64,000 bases of DNA from Candidatus Nitrosymbiomonas proteolyticus (GCA_017347465.1 AP021858.1:682001-746000), one strand, 5' to 3'; numbered from the stretch's first letter, positions 16,322 to 25,687 are shown. Notes: a model not told the origin generated them from the sequence alone. A program made the numbers and translations.

Positions 16322-18250
16322 ATGCCGAAGCGCTATTACATCACAACGCCGATCTACTACGTCAACAGCGTCCCGCACATCGGGACCGCCCTGACGACGT
16401 TTGCCGCGGACGTGACCGCACGCTACCAGAAGATGCTAGGGCGCGAGGTCATGTTCCTGACTGGCACGGATGAGAACGGCCTCAAGGTGCTCGAAGCGGC
16501 AAAGGCAGCGGGTAAAGACCCGATGCAGTTCGTGGACGAAGTGGCCGGTCAGTTCGTCGAAATCTGGCGCGGAATGAAGATCGAATTCGACGACTTCATT
16601 CGCACGACTGAGGAGCGGCACGTTCGCTGCGCGCAAGAGGTGTTTCAAAGGCTTCGGGAAGCAGGGCATGTCTACCCCGGAACGTATGAGGGCTGGTACG
16701 ACGTATCGAGCGAGACGTTCTACAAGGAATCCGACCTCGTCGACGGGCTCAGCCCCGACGGAAACCCCGTCACTTGGGTCCAAGAGGAGAACTTCTTCTT
16801 CCGACTCTCCGACTTCGAGGAGCGCCTCTTGCAGCACATCGAATCGAACCCTCAATTCATCGTGCCGGAGGTTCGGCGAAACGAAGTCGTGGGGTTCCTG
16901 AAGCAAGGGCTGCGCGATGTCTGCATCACTCGCTCGAACCCTGGCTGGGGGATTCCGATCCCAGGCGACGACTCCAAGGTGATCTACGTTTGGTTCGACG
17001 CGCTCATCAACTACATCACCGCGACGGGTTGGCCGGATTCCGGATGGGAAGACCTCTGGCCCGCGGAGGTCGAATGGATGGGCAAAGACATCCTGACGCG
17101 ATTTCATGCGACTCTTTGGCCCGCGATGCTGATGGGCTTGGGACTGCCCCTGCCGGCCACTCTCGTGGGGCACGGGTGGATGACGCTGGGCGGCGAGAAG
17201 ATCAGCAAGTCGAAGGGCAACGTTGTGCGGCCTTTGGAGCTCGCCGAGGGGCTCTCCGAACTCACCGGATGCGAACGCGACCTGGCGATCGATGCGGTCC
17301 GCCACCACATGGCCGCGACCATGCCCTATGAGGACGACACGGTGTTTACGCTCGAAGAGTTTCACAGGCGGTACAACACCGACCTCGCCAACGACCTTGG
17401 CAACGCCTTGAACCGGAGCATGGCGATGGCCACCAAGTTCGTGGGCGGCGCAATCCCCGACGAGCAGCCCGAAGACGAGGTCGCTCAAGCGATCGCCCAG
17501 AGCGTCGAGCAGTACCGTCGCCACATGGAGGCGTTTCGATTGGATCGCGCCTCGGCTGCGTCGCTCGAAGTCATCCGGTTCCTCAACAAGTACATCGATA
17601 CGCGGGCTCCGTGGGCGCTGGCGAAGTCAGGCGACCCCGCCTTGCCGCGCGTCCTCTTTGGGATGGCGCTTTGCCTGCGAACCGCCGAGGGGCTGCTCAG
17701 GCCGTTCATGCCCGGGGTCGCCGACGCAATCGCGGCTCAACTGGGACAGGTCCCCTTAACAAGTCTCGAAGGCGTCGGGACGCCCCCTACGCTTCAACCC
17801 GGCTCGAAACTGGGCGAAGCCAGGCCGATGTTCCCCAGAATTCAAGCCGAGCGCGCCGCAGCACCCGAGCCCAAAGCCCAGCCACCAGAGCGTCCCCACC
17901 CCGCAAAGGAGGCCCCGCCCAGCGAACCGATCGGCATCGAGGACTTCGCGAAGGTCGAACTCAGGATAGGCAGGGTGCTCGAGGCGGAACCCCTCGAAGG
18001 CAGCGACAAGCTGTTGCGCCTGCAAGTCGTCGTCGGAAGCGAGACGCGCCAGATCGTAGCGGGGATTCGCGCCCAATACGCCCCGCTCGACCTCATCGGA
18101 CGCCAGGTGGTCGTGGTCGCCAACCTGAAGCCGGCGATGTTGCGGGGCGCCGAAAGCCAAGGGATGCTCCTTGCGGCGGTCGATGGCGAAGGAGGCGCAA
18201 TTCTCCTTCAGCCCGATCGCGAGGCCCCTGAAGGCGCAAAGGTGCGGTGA
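16322..18250 (+). CDS. metG: Methionyl-tRNA synthetase with C-terminal tRNA-binding domain
   Basis: The product has 642 residues and charges tRNA-Met in the cytosol. The class I signatures are clear: PHIGTALTTF (HIGH) at about 18-27 and EKISKSKGN (KMSKS) at about 298-306. The anticodon-binding helical domain follows (DLANDLGNALNRSM). Residues 540-642 (IGIEDFAKVELRIGRVLEAE ... GMLLAA) form a Trbp111/EMAP-II OB fold used for dimerisation and tRNA binding. TAAAAT at 16307-16312 lies nine bases from the ATG and there is no ribosome site, so the mRNA may have almost no leader. A Pro/Ala/Glu linker joins the last two domains. Confidence 0.96.
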   Translation: MPKRYYITTPIYYVNSVPHIGTALTTFAADVTARYQKMLGREVMFLTGTDENGLKVLEAAKAAGKDPMQFVDEVAGQFVEIWRGMKIEFDDFIRTTEERHVRCAQEVFQRLREAGHVYPGTYEGWYDVSSETFYKESDLVDGLSPDGNPVTWVQEENFFFRLSDFEERLLQHIESNPQFIVPEVRRNEVVGFLKQGLRDVCITRSNPGWGIPIPGDDSKVIYVWFDALINYITATGWPDSGWEDLWPAEVEWMGKDILTRFHATLWPAMLMGLGLPLPATLVGHGWMTLGGEKISKSKGNVVRPLELAEGLSELTGCERDLAIDAVRHHMAATMPYEDDTVFTLEEFHRRYNTDLANDLGNALNRSMAMATKFVGGAIPDEQPEDEVAQAIAQSVEQYRRHMEAFRLDRASAASLEVIRFLNKYIDTRAPWALAKSGDPALPRVLFGMALCLRTAEGLLRPFMPGVADAIAAQLGQVPLTSLEGVGTPPTLQPGSKLGEARPMFPRIQAERAAAPEPKAQPPERPHPAKEAPPSEPIGIEDFAKVELRIGRVLEAEPLEGSDKLLRLQVVVGSETRQIVAGIRAQYAPLDLIGRQVVVVANLKPAMLRGAESQGMLLAAVDGEGGAILLQPDREAPEGAKVR

Positions 18251-18257
18251 GGGCCAC

Positions 18258-20870
18258 TCAGGGCCTCTTGGCGTAGCGGCTCTTCCATTCGTCGAGCAGG
18301 CTCAACGCTTGGATCGGCGTGAGTTGGTTGAGGTCGAGCCCCTCGAGTTCACGGATCACCTCCGGTGTCTCCATTTCGAAGAGCGAGAGCTGCAACTTGG
18401 CGACGCCGATGTCCCGGACTTGCGGAGCCGAGGCGCCCTCTTCAAGCTCCGAGAGGATCTCTTGCGCGCGCTTGACGACCTTTGGCGGCAGACCCGCCAT
18501 CTTCGCCACATGGACCCCGTAGCTACGATCCGTCCCACCTGGAAGCACCTTATGCGTCCACACCACTTGGTCGCCCACCTCGGCGACGCTGACTCGGAAG
18601 TTCCTGACCGTCGGCAACTGGTCGGCGAGCGCGTTGAGTTGGTGGTAGTGCGTCGCGAATAGGGTCTTCGATCCGATCTCAGCGAGCCGCTCGATCATCG
18701 CCCAAGCCACCGCCATACCGTCGAACGTGCTCGTCCCGCGGCCCACCTCGTCGAGGATGACCAAACTGCGCTCCGTAGCGTGGTTCAGAATGTTGGCGCT
18801 CTCGATCATCTCGACCATGAAGGTGCTTTGCCCGAGGGCGATCTCGTCGCGCGCGCCGATTCGAGCGAACACCCGATCGCAAACCCCGGCCCTCGTGCGC
18901 GAAGCCGGAACAAACGCGCCGATCTGCGCCATGAGCACAAGCAAGGCGGTTTGCCGCAAATAGGTCGATTTCCCGCTCATGTTCGGGCCGGTCAAGATGA
19001 TCGTCCGCGTCTGCGGCTCTCCCGCTTCGGGTTCGAGCGACCCCAAAAGAATGTCGTTCGGGACGAAGCCCGGCTCGGCGTCTTCGACGACCGGGTGGCG
19101 AACCGTCTCAGCTTCCAGCACGTCTTCGGGCACGATTTCCGGCCGAACGTACGCCTTCCGAACGGCCGTCTCCGCGAAAGAACCCAGCGTGTCGAGTTCG
19201 GCAAGCGCCTGCGACGTATCGAGAAGCCTCCGAGAATGCCGCGTCGCCGATTGCATCAAGTCCAAGAAGAGTTCCGCTTCCAGGGCGATCGCCTTCTCCT
19301 CCGCCCCAAGAACGTGCGACTCCTGTTCCTTGAGGTCAGCGGTGATGTACCGCTCGGCGTTCGCGGTGGTCTGCTTGCGGATGTACTCGGCGGGAACCTT
19401 GGCGATTTGAGATTTCGGCACTTCGAGGTAGTAACCGAACACCGAGTTGAAACCTACTTTGAGGTTGCCGATCCCGGTCTTCGCTCGCTCAGCGGCCTCC
19501 AACTCGGCGATGAACTTCTTGCCGCTGCGCTGAATCTCCCTCAACCGGTCGAGCTCGGGGTCGAATCCCGATCGGATGATCCCTCCCTCCCGGGTCGAGA
19601 GAGGCGGGTCGTCGTTGAGAGCCGACTGCAGCTCCGACAGCAACTCATGGGGATCGAGAAGCCCCGCCCCCAACTCGGCCAGCCTGCCTTGCGCGACGGG
19701 TCGAACGCTCGCGGCGATGTCGGGAAGCCGTTCGAGCGAGTTTCGCAGTGCGGCAAGGTCCTTGGGAGTTGCCTTTCCCGTAGCGCATCGCGACACCAGC
19801 CGTTCGATGTCGGCAACGCCCTTTAGGGACTCCCGCAGGTCGAAGCGGGCCGCTGAGTTCTCCACAAGCCGACCGACCGCATCGTGACGTCGCCGGATCG
19901 CTTCCACGTCGAGGAGCGGCTGCTCGATCCACCTCCGCAAGAGTCGCGCGCCCATCGAAGTGCAGGTCTGATCGAGAACGGCAAGGAGGGTGTACCGCCG
20001 CGACCCATCGCTCATGTTCTGGGAGAGTTCGAGGCTGCGCCGCGTGGCCGCATCGAGACGCATGAAGCTCTCCACCGAATAAGTGGCCACCGCATCGACA
20101 TGGCCCAACTGCAAACCGTTCTTTTCGGCGTAGGTCAAAATCATCGAGGCCGCAATCACCGCGCTCGGCTTGTCCTCACAGCCATACCCTTCGAGGTGGC
20201 TCGCCCCCAACTGCCGGAGAAGGGTCTTTTTCGCCCGGTCGGCTCGGGGCGACTCGATGCAACTCACCGCGCTGCCGAGCCCTCGCGAAGCCAAATCGCC
20301 GAACTCCTGCGTTTCCTCCGATACAAGAAGTTCCGACGGGGAGATTCGTGCAAGCTCGTTGAGCAGGCTTTGCTGCATCTCCTCGCCTTCGATCTGCGTG
20401 ACGGCAAACTCGCCGGTACTGGAATCGAGCACGGCGAGCCCCAACTTGCCGTCGTGCAAGCACAGCGCCGCAAGGAAATTGTTCCGAGACGAATCGAGCA
20501 AGGAGTCCTCGACCACGGTTCCGGCGGTCAGCACCCGCGTGACCCCCCGCTTCACCAGCCCCTTGGCTTGCTTGGGGTCTTCAAGCTGATCACAAAGCGC
20601 AACCTTGAAGCCTTGTCCCACCAGCCGTGCGAGGTACTTCTCGACAGAATGGTACGGAACGCCCGCCATCGGGACCCGGTTGTCGCCGTCGTCCCTCGCC
20701 GTGAGGGTGATCTCGAGCGCTCGGGCAGCGGTCTCGGCGTCTTCGCCATAGAACTCGTAAAAGTCCCCGACACGCATCGCGAGCAGCACCCCCGGATGCT
20801 CCGCCTTGGCGGCGAAGTACTGGCGCATCATGGGGGTCTTGGGTTCCACCGTGAAGGGAGTATGGCGCAC
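18258..20870 (-). CDS. mutS: DNA mismatch repair ATPase MutS
   Basis: The product has about 870 residues. MutS recognises mismatches and recruits MutL. Seen: the mismatch-binding domain with AMRVGDFYEFYGEDA (the Phe-x-Glu mismatch-wedge motif, GDFYEF), the connector and lever domains, the Walker A TGPNMSGKSTYLRQ, and FMVEMIESANIL, VILDEVGRGTSTFDG and LFATHYHQL in the ATPase. The GTG at 20870 is preferred because the protein then starts VRHTPFTVEPKTPMMRQY, aligning with the HTPMMxQY start of the family; a longer frame reaches 20945. mutL is not in the window. It lies back-to-back (eight bases) with metG. Confidence 0.95.
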   Translation of the reverse strand: MRHTPFTVEPKTPMMRQYFAAKAEHPGVLLAMRVGDFYEFYGEDAETAARALEITLTARDDGDNRVPMAGVPYHSVEKYLARLVGQGFKVALCDQLEDPKQAKGLVKRGVTRVLTAGTVVEDSLLDSSRNNFLAALCLHDGKLGLAVLDSSTGEFAVTQIEGEEMQQSLLNELARISPSELLVSEETQEFGDLASRGLGSAVSCIESPRADRAKKTLLRQLGASHLEGYGCEDKPSAVIAASMILTYAEKNGLQLGHVDAVATYSVESFMRLDAATRRSLELSQNMSDGSRRYTLLAVLDQTCTSMGARLLRRWIEQPLLDVEAIRRRHDAVGRLVENSAARFDLRESLKGVADIERLVSRCATGKATPKDLAALRNSLERLPDIAASVRPVAQGRLAELGAGLLDPHELLSELQSALNDDPPLSTREGGIIRSGFDPELDRLREIQRSGKKFIAELEAAERAKTGIGNLKVGFNSVFGYYLEVPKSQIAKVPAEYIRKQTTANAERYITADLKEQESHVLGAEEKAIALEAELFLDLMQSATRHSRRLLDTSQALAELDTLGSFAETAVRKAYVRPEIVPEDVLEAETVRHPVVEDAEPGFVPNDILLGSLEPEAGEPQTRTIILTGPNMSGKSTYLRQTALLVLMAQIGAFVPASRTRAGVCDRVFARIGARDEIALGQSTFMVEMIESANILNHATERSLVILDEVGRGTSTFDGMAVAWAMIERLAEIGSKTLFATHYHQLNALADQLPTVRNFRVSVAEVGDQVVWTHKVLPGGTDRSYGVHVAKMAGLPPKVVKRAQEILSELEEGASAPQVRDIGVAKLQLSLFEMETPEVIRELEGLDLNQLTPIQALSLLDEWKSRYAKRP

Positions 20871-21074
20871 CTGGTCGTCCGCAGGGAATCCGCATTTCTC
20901 GAATGAGGGGTTCGGCCTGCCTCCAGGCCGCACGGGGCGGCGCACCGGGAAACCTGCGTCTCGGCCGCTCCGATAGCGGAACCGAGTTCCATCAGGCAGC
21001 TACAAAGTTCGGAGAGAAGGGCTCTGCAAGAACGGCAGTTGGGGTGAGCCGAGGAAGGGGCTACATCCATGGCA

Positions 21075-21107
21075 TCACGGCGCGGGGAATGTTCCGCCGC
21101 GCCGTGA
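21075..21107 (-). terminator. Long GC-rich hairpin downstream of the stomatin-like gene
   Basis: An 11-bp perfect stem (TCACGGCGCGG with CCGCGCCGTGA) encloses a second small stem GGAA-TG-TTCC. It starts three bases after the stop of the gene ending at 21110. There is no T-run on either side, so it would act as a Rho-assisted terminator or a 3' stabilising structure rather than a textbook intrinsic terminator. Confidence 0.5.
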
Positions 21108-21109
21108 GA

Positions 21110-21862
21110 TTATCCGCCGAAGGGGACGATCGCCTTGTCGGCTCCAATGACGACCGTAGCGTTACCCGATTCGATCGCCTGGAGCAATCGGAGTTGCGCG
21201 AGCCCAGGGTTCTTTTCGATCATTTGAGCCGTGTTCGCAAGGGACCGCATCGTAGCCGCCTCTCCGCGAGCACGCTCAAGCGAAGCCTGTGCCTCAAGTT
21301 GCGCCTTGAGCTTCTCGGCCATCGCACGCTTGAGGTCGCCCCCGAGCACGATGTCCCGAATCTGCAGGTCGATCACTTCGATCCCGTACTCCGCGCCTGC
21401 CGAACGCACCTGACCTAGGACCTGCTCTGCGGCCTCCTTGCGAAGACCTAGCAGTTCGTCGGAAGTGCGAGTCAAGAGCGCGTCGCGCATAGCGATCTGG
21501 GCCGCCTGATAGAGTTCCGTCGACGCGCTAAAGACGCCTACCAGGTACTTCACAGGGTCGGCAACGCGATAGCGGACGATGAAGCTCAGGCGCAGGGGGA
21601 CCCCTTCGGAAGTGACGACTTCCTGGTTACCCACCGTAAACGAACGTGCTCGCACGTCCACGGTTTCGAAGGAGCAACCCCGCCCGTACACGACAGTCCG
21701 GCCCGGAGTAACGACTCGAACCAACTTACCGTAACGGTAGAGCAACGCGACGTACCCCTCGCGAGTTACGGTCTCGTGCCGGAACTTTCGCAAGGCAAGA
21801 TAGCTCGAAAGCGCAAGGAGCGCCGTCAAGCTGGCCAGAATCCAGATCCAATCGGAGTCCAT
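21110..21862 (-). CDS. SPFH/Band 7 (stomatin/slipin-like) membrane protein
   Basis: The product has 250 residues. One N-terminal membrane helix (residues 5-24) precedes a Band 7 domain: PGRTVVYGRGCSFETVDVRARSF, VTSEGVPLRLSFIVRYRVADPVKYL, YGIEVIDLQIRDIVL. The C-terminal coiled coil LKRAMAEKLKAQLEAQASLERARGEAA is the usual oligomerisation segment. SPFH proteins form ring-like membrane scaffolds, often paired with an NfeD or a protease, and neither is adjacent. The alanine-rich coil and length agree with slipins. The ATG start has no strong ribosome site. Confidence 0.87.
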   Translation of the reverse strand: MDSDWIWILASLTALLALSSYLALRKFRHETVTREGYVALLYRYGKLVRVVTPGRTVVYGRGCSFETVDVRARSFTVGNQEVVTSEGVPLRLSFIVRYRVADPVKYLVGVFSASTELYQAAQIAMRDALLTRTSDELLGLRKEAAEQVLGQVRSAGAEYGIEVIDLQIRDIVLGGDLKRAMAEKLKAQLEAQASLERARGEAATMRSLANTAQMIEKNPGLAQLRLLQAIESGNATVVIGADKAIVPFGG

Positions 21863-22426
21863 TGTGATTTCTCCTTAGACCCACGGCAGGCGCGGCGACT
21901 CCCGGCCGGGAACCTCGGGGCTCGCAAGGGCCGTTCGTCGCCTATCCCTTAGGATTAGCGCCGCCGTGAGCGCAGTTTCTGCTGTGAGAAGTTAGTAACC
22001 GCACCTAGGCAGGAGTCGAACCCGCTCTTGTGCTGTCAGCAAATCGCGAAGCGGAGTTGGCTACGCCTCATCCGCCGCTTTATCTTACAGCGGAGAGGTT
22101 GGACGACGATTGGCGCCTTAATGTCCCTGGGGTCCTAGGCCAGGACTTGTTGGTGGCGTAGGAATGGTCACTTGTGCCGTCGCGGAGAGGTCATCCTGAC
22201 CGCGAGAAGCAGCGACCGCTGAAGGAAGTTGGGCAAAGCGGCCCCCGACCCGACCCGATCCGATCCGATCCGAGGGCCAGACGGCGAACCAATCTACGCG
22301 TTCTCGGATTCGCCACGTGTGCGAAGTCACTCACGGAATGCCGGGCAGCCACGGTTCTGCGCCACTGCTGTGGGAATGAGCGTCGTCAAGCGCCAATCGG
22401 ACGCCCGTAGTCGGTAATCTCACTTC
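21863..22426. other. 564-bp gap with a tRNA-like remnant and a pentanucleotide repeat
   Basis: No protein gene is supported. On the minus strand, 22002-22070 carries a good tRNA T-arm (GCGGG-TTCGACT-CCTGC) and a D-arm-like TAGCCAAC, but the acceptor strands do not pair and the anticodon arm is unreadable, so it looks like a decayed tRNA or chance. At 22245-22273 a 5-bp unit (CCGAC/CCGAT) is repeated five to six times. The last bases hold TAATCT, a likely -10 for the next gene. Confidence 0.4.
22415..22420 (+). promoter_or_regulatory. Leaderless-type -10 box (TAATCT)
   Basis: TAATCT ends six bases before the GTG at 22427, so transcription would start at or next to the start codon. This same spacing recurs at several other genes in the window, which supports the orphan gene here being real. 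Confidence 0.4.
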
Positions 22427-23023
22427 GTGAGCCATGACAAACCAAACTGGGCAACTCCAACATCCCCGAGTTGGACCGACTTGGGCCCGTGTTTCCATGA
22501 CGCGACCTGGACTCAGATTGAACATGACCCTGTAGGTCGTGTCGCAACCTTAGAACTGAAGCTTGGCTTCCCGGACGTAACGGCCGCAAGCTGGGTGACT
22601 TCCTCAGTATCGCGCCTCTTGTTTCGAGGCGTAAGTCACCTCCTGGCTTATGTCTCGATGGCCTGTCCCCCAAGACAGTTGCTGCCCGTCAGAGAGCACA
22701 GAACCGAAAACGCAAGCCCGAAGTCCCGCGTGGAAACCATGTCGCTCGCCGAATTTATCCCAGCGCTCCTCGATCAAAGCGAGGACGTGTTGGAGGCACG
22801 AGCAAGTCTTGGACCCAACCTGTCGGTTGTGGAGTTTGAAGGGTCCCTCAACGTCGGGCCTGAAGACGTAGACCTTGGTTGGTATCGATTCCTAATTGCG
22901 GCGGAGTCGCTAGCTGTCGAAGTAAATGGCCAACAGTGTCAACTCGATGAACTTCTCGGCCAGGGAGAGAGGGCATGGGAAGCCTGGAGCCTTCGCCGTT
23001 CGACGAAAGATAGCGCCGAATGA
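22427..23023 (+). CDS. Hypothetical protein in a sparse region
   Basis: The product has 198 residues, read from a GTG with a -10-like TAATCT six bases upstream and no ribosome site. There is no signal peptide. It begins MSHDKPNWATPTSPSWTDLGPCFHDATW, has a beta-rich middle, and ends with a polar region containing ECQ-like and WYRFLIAAESLAVEVNGQQCQLDELL segments. I recognise no family. Codon use is less GC-biased at third positions than its neighbours, and it is flanked by non-coding DNA and a tRNA-like remnant, so horizontal acquisition is possible. The shape resembles small immunity or DUF-type proteins, but nothing specific supports that. Confidence 0.5.
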   Translation: MSHDKPNWATPTSPSWTDLGPCFHDATWTQIEHDPVGRVATLELKLGFPDVTAASWVTSSVSRLLFRGVSHLLAYVSMACPPRQLLPVREHRTENASPKSRVETMSLAEFIPALLDQSEDVLEARASLGPNLSVVEFEGSLNVGPEDVDLGWYRFLIAAESLAVEVNGQQCQLDELLGQGERAWEAWSLRRSTKDSAE

Positions 23024-23327
23024 ACGAGTTCGCGACCAGTTGCATGCCAAAACGCGCAGTGAGTCACGGGGAGAGCTGCCTGCTCCAAAATCCTTCGCCT
23101 CCATATCCCAACGCATGGATTGGATCCGTGGTCCTTCAGCCGTTGAGGAGCTTTCCGCACTTCCTACGCATCCCTCAGGACCGCTCCTCCCCATATCTGG
23201 CAGGTCTCCGCGCACACATTCGCGGAATCGGTAACAGTAATCCCGGGCGCGACTTCCTTGGGAGGGCCACCCGCCCGAGAGGAATGTATCTGAAAGAAGC
23301 CCGTCCGGATGCCCCAGCAGCCCCCAC
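23024..23327. other. 304-bp stretch without a supported gene
   Basis: An open frame of 118 codons starts at 23020 in an ATGA overlap with the preceding stop, but it runs 49 bases into the antisense 3' end of the GH2 gene, is rich in Pro, Arg and Ser, and has no recognisable motif. I see no hairpin with a T-run and no promoter. It may be decayed coding sequence. Confidence 0.4.
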
Positions 23328-25571
23328 CTACCTCACCAATAGCGCGAGGTCCAGGAACTGGCCGCCTTCATCTTGATGGCAATGCACGCCAAGGACGTTA
23401 CCCCCCGGTCGCACCGCCTTAAGAAACGAGTCCGTAACGTCGAAGCCCTCGTAGCGGTCGTTCCATGCGCCTTCGGACGACCGCCAAAGAACCGCGCCGT
23501 TGAGGTACACGGTAGTGGCGTTATCGTAATGAACCACGAGCCGAACCGACACCGCGCTTCTTCCGTCCCAATCGAACCGCTGCCGGACATAGAGATCGCT
23601 CGTCGTCCAAGGCGTTCGAGTCGAGGGCTCCCAGCCCTCCTTTCGTCCAAACCCCGAGTGGCCCGAGGACCAGCTTGCATCGTCGAACCCAGGCGCCTCC
23701 CAACCTTGCGGAGGCGTCTCGAACGTGAACTTCCACGCGCGAGAACGTTCACCGTCGGGGTGCGCGCCGACGATCACGCGCCATCCGTCCTCGATCGGCG
23801 CGCCGAGCGATAGCGGAGGCGATTTCTCATAAGCCGCCGCGCGTGAGTTGATCGCGCGAAGCCTCTCCAAATCGAACTTGGGGCGCCGGTCGAACGTAAA
23901 AAGCCCGTTCCGCTCCTGCTCGACGTCGGTGAGTTGGGTGTAACAGAACCCGAACATCCGGGGGTGGTCCAGCAGCGCCTCGGCCAGCCCTTGGTAGCGC
24001 GAATAGAACTCATCGAGTGACTTCGGCACGTTGCCATATCCCCAGCCTCCGCCGACGTCCCATCCGATCCCACCGTATTCGCTGATCATGAACGGAACGG
24101 TTGGGGTGCGCGAGTATCGGGACGGAAGCGCGGAGTCGGGAGAGAATCGGTCCCGCCATCGCGCCCTAAACACGCCGGGGTCTTGTTCGTAGTCGTGCGC
24201 GTCGAGAACCTCGGGGTAAGGGTGCCCGTGAGCCCAGCCGCTCGTTTCGATCACGGGGCGAGTGGGGTCGATCTGCTTGGTGAGTTCGACGACACTGTAC
24301 TGGAGCGGGATGGCCTCCCGCATCGTTTCGTTGAACGGGCACCACCCGATGATGCTGGGGTGATTCCGGTCGCGGCGCAGCACTTCGACCCACTCGTCGA
24401 GGATCGGCAGGTTCACCTCAGGGAGTGCGTAGTTCGCGCCGTAGCTCGGCGCTTCTCCCCAAACCAAATAGCCCAGCTTATCGGCCCAGTAAAGGAACCT
24501 TGGCTCGAAGACCTTCTGGTGCAGCCGCGCTCCGTTGAATCCCGCCGCTTGCGCCAGCTCGATGTCGCGCCGGAGAGCCTCGTCGGTGGGCGCGGTCCAA
24601 ACCCCGTCTGGATAGAAGCCCTGATCGAGCACCAGCCGTTGGAACGTCGGCTCGCCGTTGATCAGAATCGCCGCCCCCCGAATCGTGACCTCCCTCATAC
24701 CCGCATAGGAGTCGATTCGGTCCAGTTCGCGGTCCCCTTCCCAAAGCGTGAGCCGAAGTCGATAGAGATGGGGGCTGGCTGGGGACCAAAGCTTTGGATC
24801 CGCAAGGGGAAGCTCGAGTCGGGGATGCCGCCAATCCCCCGCCGAATCCGCTTGAGCGACCCTTCGATCTCCCTCGAAGACCTCCGCCCGAAGCCGTTGG
24901 TTCGCAGAGCCGCGCTTGATTTCGGCTCTTAGCTCGAACCGGCTCTTCTGGAGGTTCGGAGTGACGACGAAGTCCTCGATGTACGACTCGCCCACGCCTT
25001 CGATCCAAACCGACTGCCAGATTCCCGTAGTTCGCGTGTAGAAAATGCCGTGGCTTTCCGGTCGGGAAGACTGTTTGCCCAGAGCCTGCAGCCCGCTGCG
25101 AGGGTCGTCAAACGCATGGACGACGACCTCGTTTTCGCCTTCCCGCAGACGTTCCGTAATGTCGAACGAGAACGGCGCGCTGCCGCCCACATGCGATCCA
25201 ACGCGGACGCCGTTGACCCAGAGAGCCGTCCTCCAATCCACAGCCCCAAAATGGAGGATCACCCTGTCGGATTTCCAATTCGACGGAACTCGAAACTTTC
25301 TGCGATACCCCACGTTTCGCACGAACCCCTTTCGACTCAGGCCCGAAAGCGAGCTTTCCCTGCAAAACGGGACGACGATGCGGTCGGGGAAGTCGACTCT
25401 CGGCTGGAATAGGGCCTGATCGTCGTCGGTCTCAGCGAACTCCCAAACGCCGTTGAGGCTGAGCCACTCCGATCGGACTCGGTCGGGCCGTGGGTGCTCG
25501 GGCCGGGGAATTTCAGAAGCGTTCATGGTGGAAGGAATGAGGCAGGCGATCATCAGAGCAATGGGAATCAC
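23328..25571 (-). CDS. Secreted glycoside hydrolase family 2 enzyme
   Basis: The product has 747 residues. A signal peptide covers about 1-18 (IALMIACLIPSTMNA). Domains in order: the sugar-binding jelly roll (WLSLNGVWEFAE ... GIFYTRTTGIWQSVWIE), an Ig-like domain, and the TIM barrel with IIGWCPFNE (acid/base Glu415) and MISEYGG (nucleophile Glu498). A C-terminal jelly-roll segment with RLVVHYDNATTVYLNG and GVHCHQDEGGQFLDLAL is a probable accessory binding domain. Members are beta-galactosidases, glucuronidases or mannosidases; the specificity is not clear. The start is GTG with GGAG upstream, and it overlaps a tiny upstream frame by GTGA. It probably digests exogenous plant or microbial glycans outside the cell. 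Confidence 0.9.
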   Translation of the reverse strand: MIPIALMIACLIPSTMNASEIPRPEHPRPDRVRSEWLSLNGVWEFAETDDDQALFQPRVDFPDRIVVPFCRESSLSGLSRKGFVRNVGYRRKFRVPSNWKSDRVILHFGAVDWRTALWVNGVRVGSHVGGSAPFSFDITERLREGENEVVVHAFDDPRSGLQALGKQSSRPESHGIFYTRTTGIWQSVWIEGVGESYIEDFVVTPNLQKSRFELRAEIKRGSANQRLRAEVFEGDRRVAQADSAGDWRHPRLELPLADPKLWSPASPHLYRLRLTLWEGDRELDRIDSYAGMREVTIRGAAILINGEPTFQRLVLDQGFYPDGVWTAPTDEALRRDIELAQAAGFNGARLHQKVFEPRFLYWADKLGYLVWGEAPSYGANYALPEVNLPILDEWVEVLRRDRNHPSIIGWCPFNETMREAIPLQYSVVELTKQIDPTRPVIETSGWAHGHPYPEVLDAHDYEQDPGVFRARWRDRFSPDSALPSRYSRTPTVPFMISEYGGIGWDVGGGWGYGNVPKSLDEFYSRYQGLAEALLDHPRMFGFCYTQLTDVEQERNGLFTFDRRPKFDLERLRAINSRAAAYEKSPPLSLGAPIEDGWRVIVGAHPDGERSRAWKFTFETPPQGWEAPGFDDASWSSGHSGFGRKEGWEPSTRTPWTTSDLYVRQRFDWDGRSAVSVRLVVHYDNATTVYLNGAVLWRSSEGAWNDRYEGFDVTDSFLKAVRPGGNVLGVHCHQDEGGQFLDLALLVR

Positions 25572-25687
25572 AGTCTTCTCCGCGTGTCGTGCCTATTCTG
25601 GCGCATCGCCAACACGGCGAGGTCGCCCGCGCGTCCATCGGTTCGGAGGAAGAAATGTCGCCTGTAGTTGAAGAAAGGCGAGGTCAC
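25568..25687 (-). CDS. Possible 39-residue leader ORF coupled to the GH2 gene
   Basis: The open frame runs GTG to TGA and its stop overlaps the GTG of the GH2 gene in GTGA. GGAG lies nine bases before its GTG. The reading (TSPFFNYRRHFFLRTDGR and following) looks protein-like, and the frame stays open 13 codons further upstream without a start. It may be a short coupled peptide or the 3' remnant of a lost gene. Weak evidence. Confidence 0.3.
   Translation of the reverse strand: MTSPFFNYRRHFFLRTDGRAGDLAVLAMRQNRHDTRRRL

Noticed and set aside
22060-22110. Plus-strand tRNA 5' half (GCCGCTTTATCTTACAGCGG, resembling a D-arm)
   Set aside because: The D-loop lacks the conserved GG, no anticodon or T-arm follows on the plus strand, and the better T-arm is on the opposite strand; likely chance.
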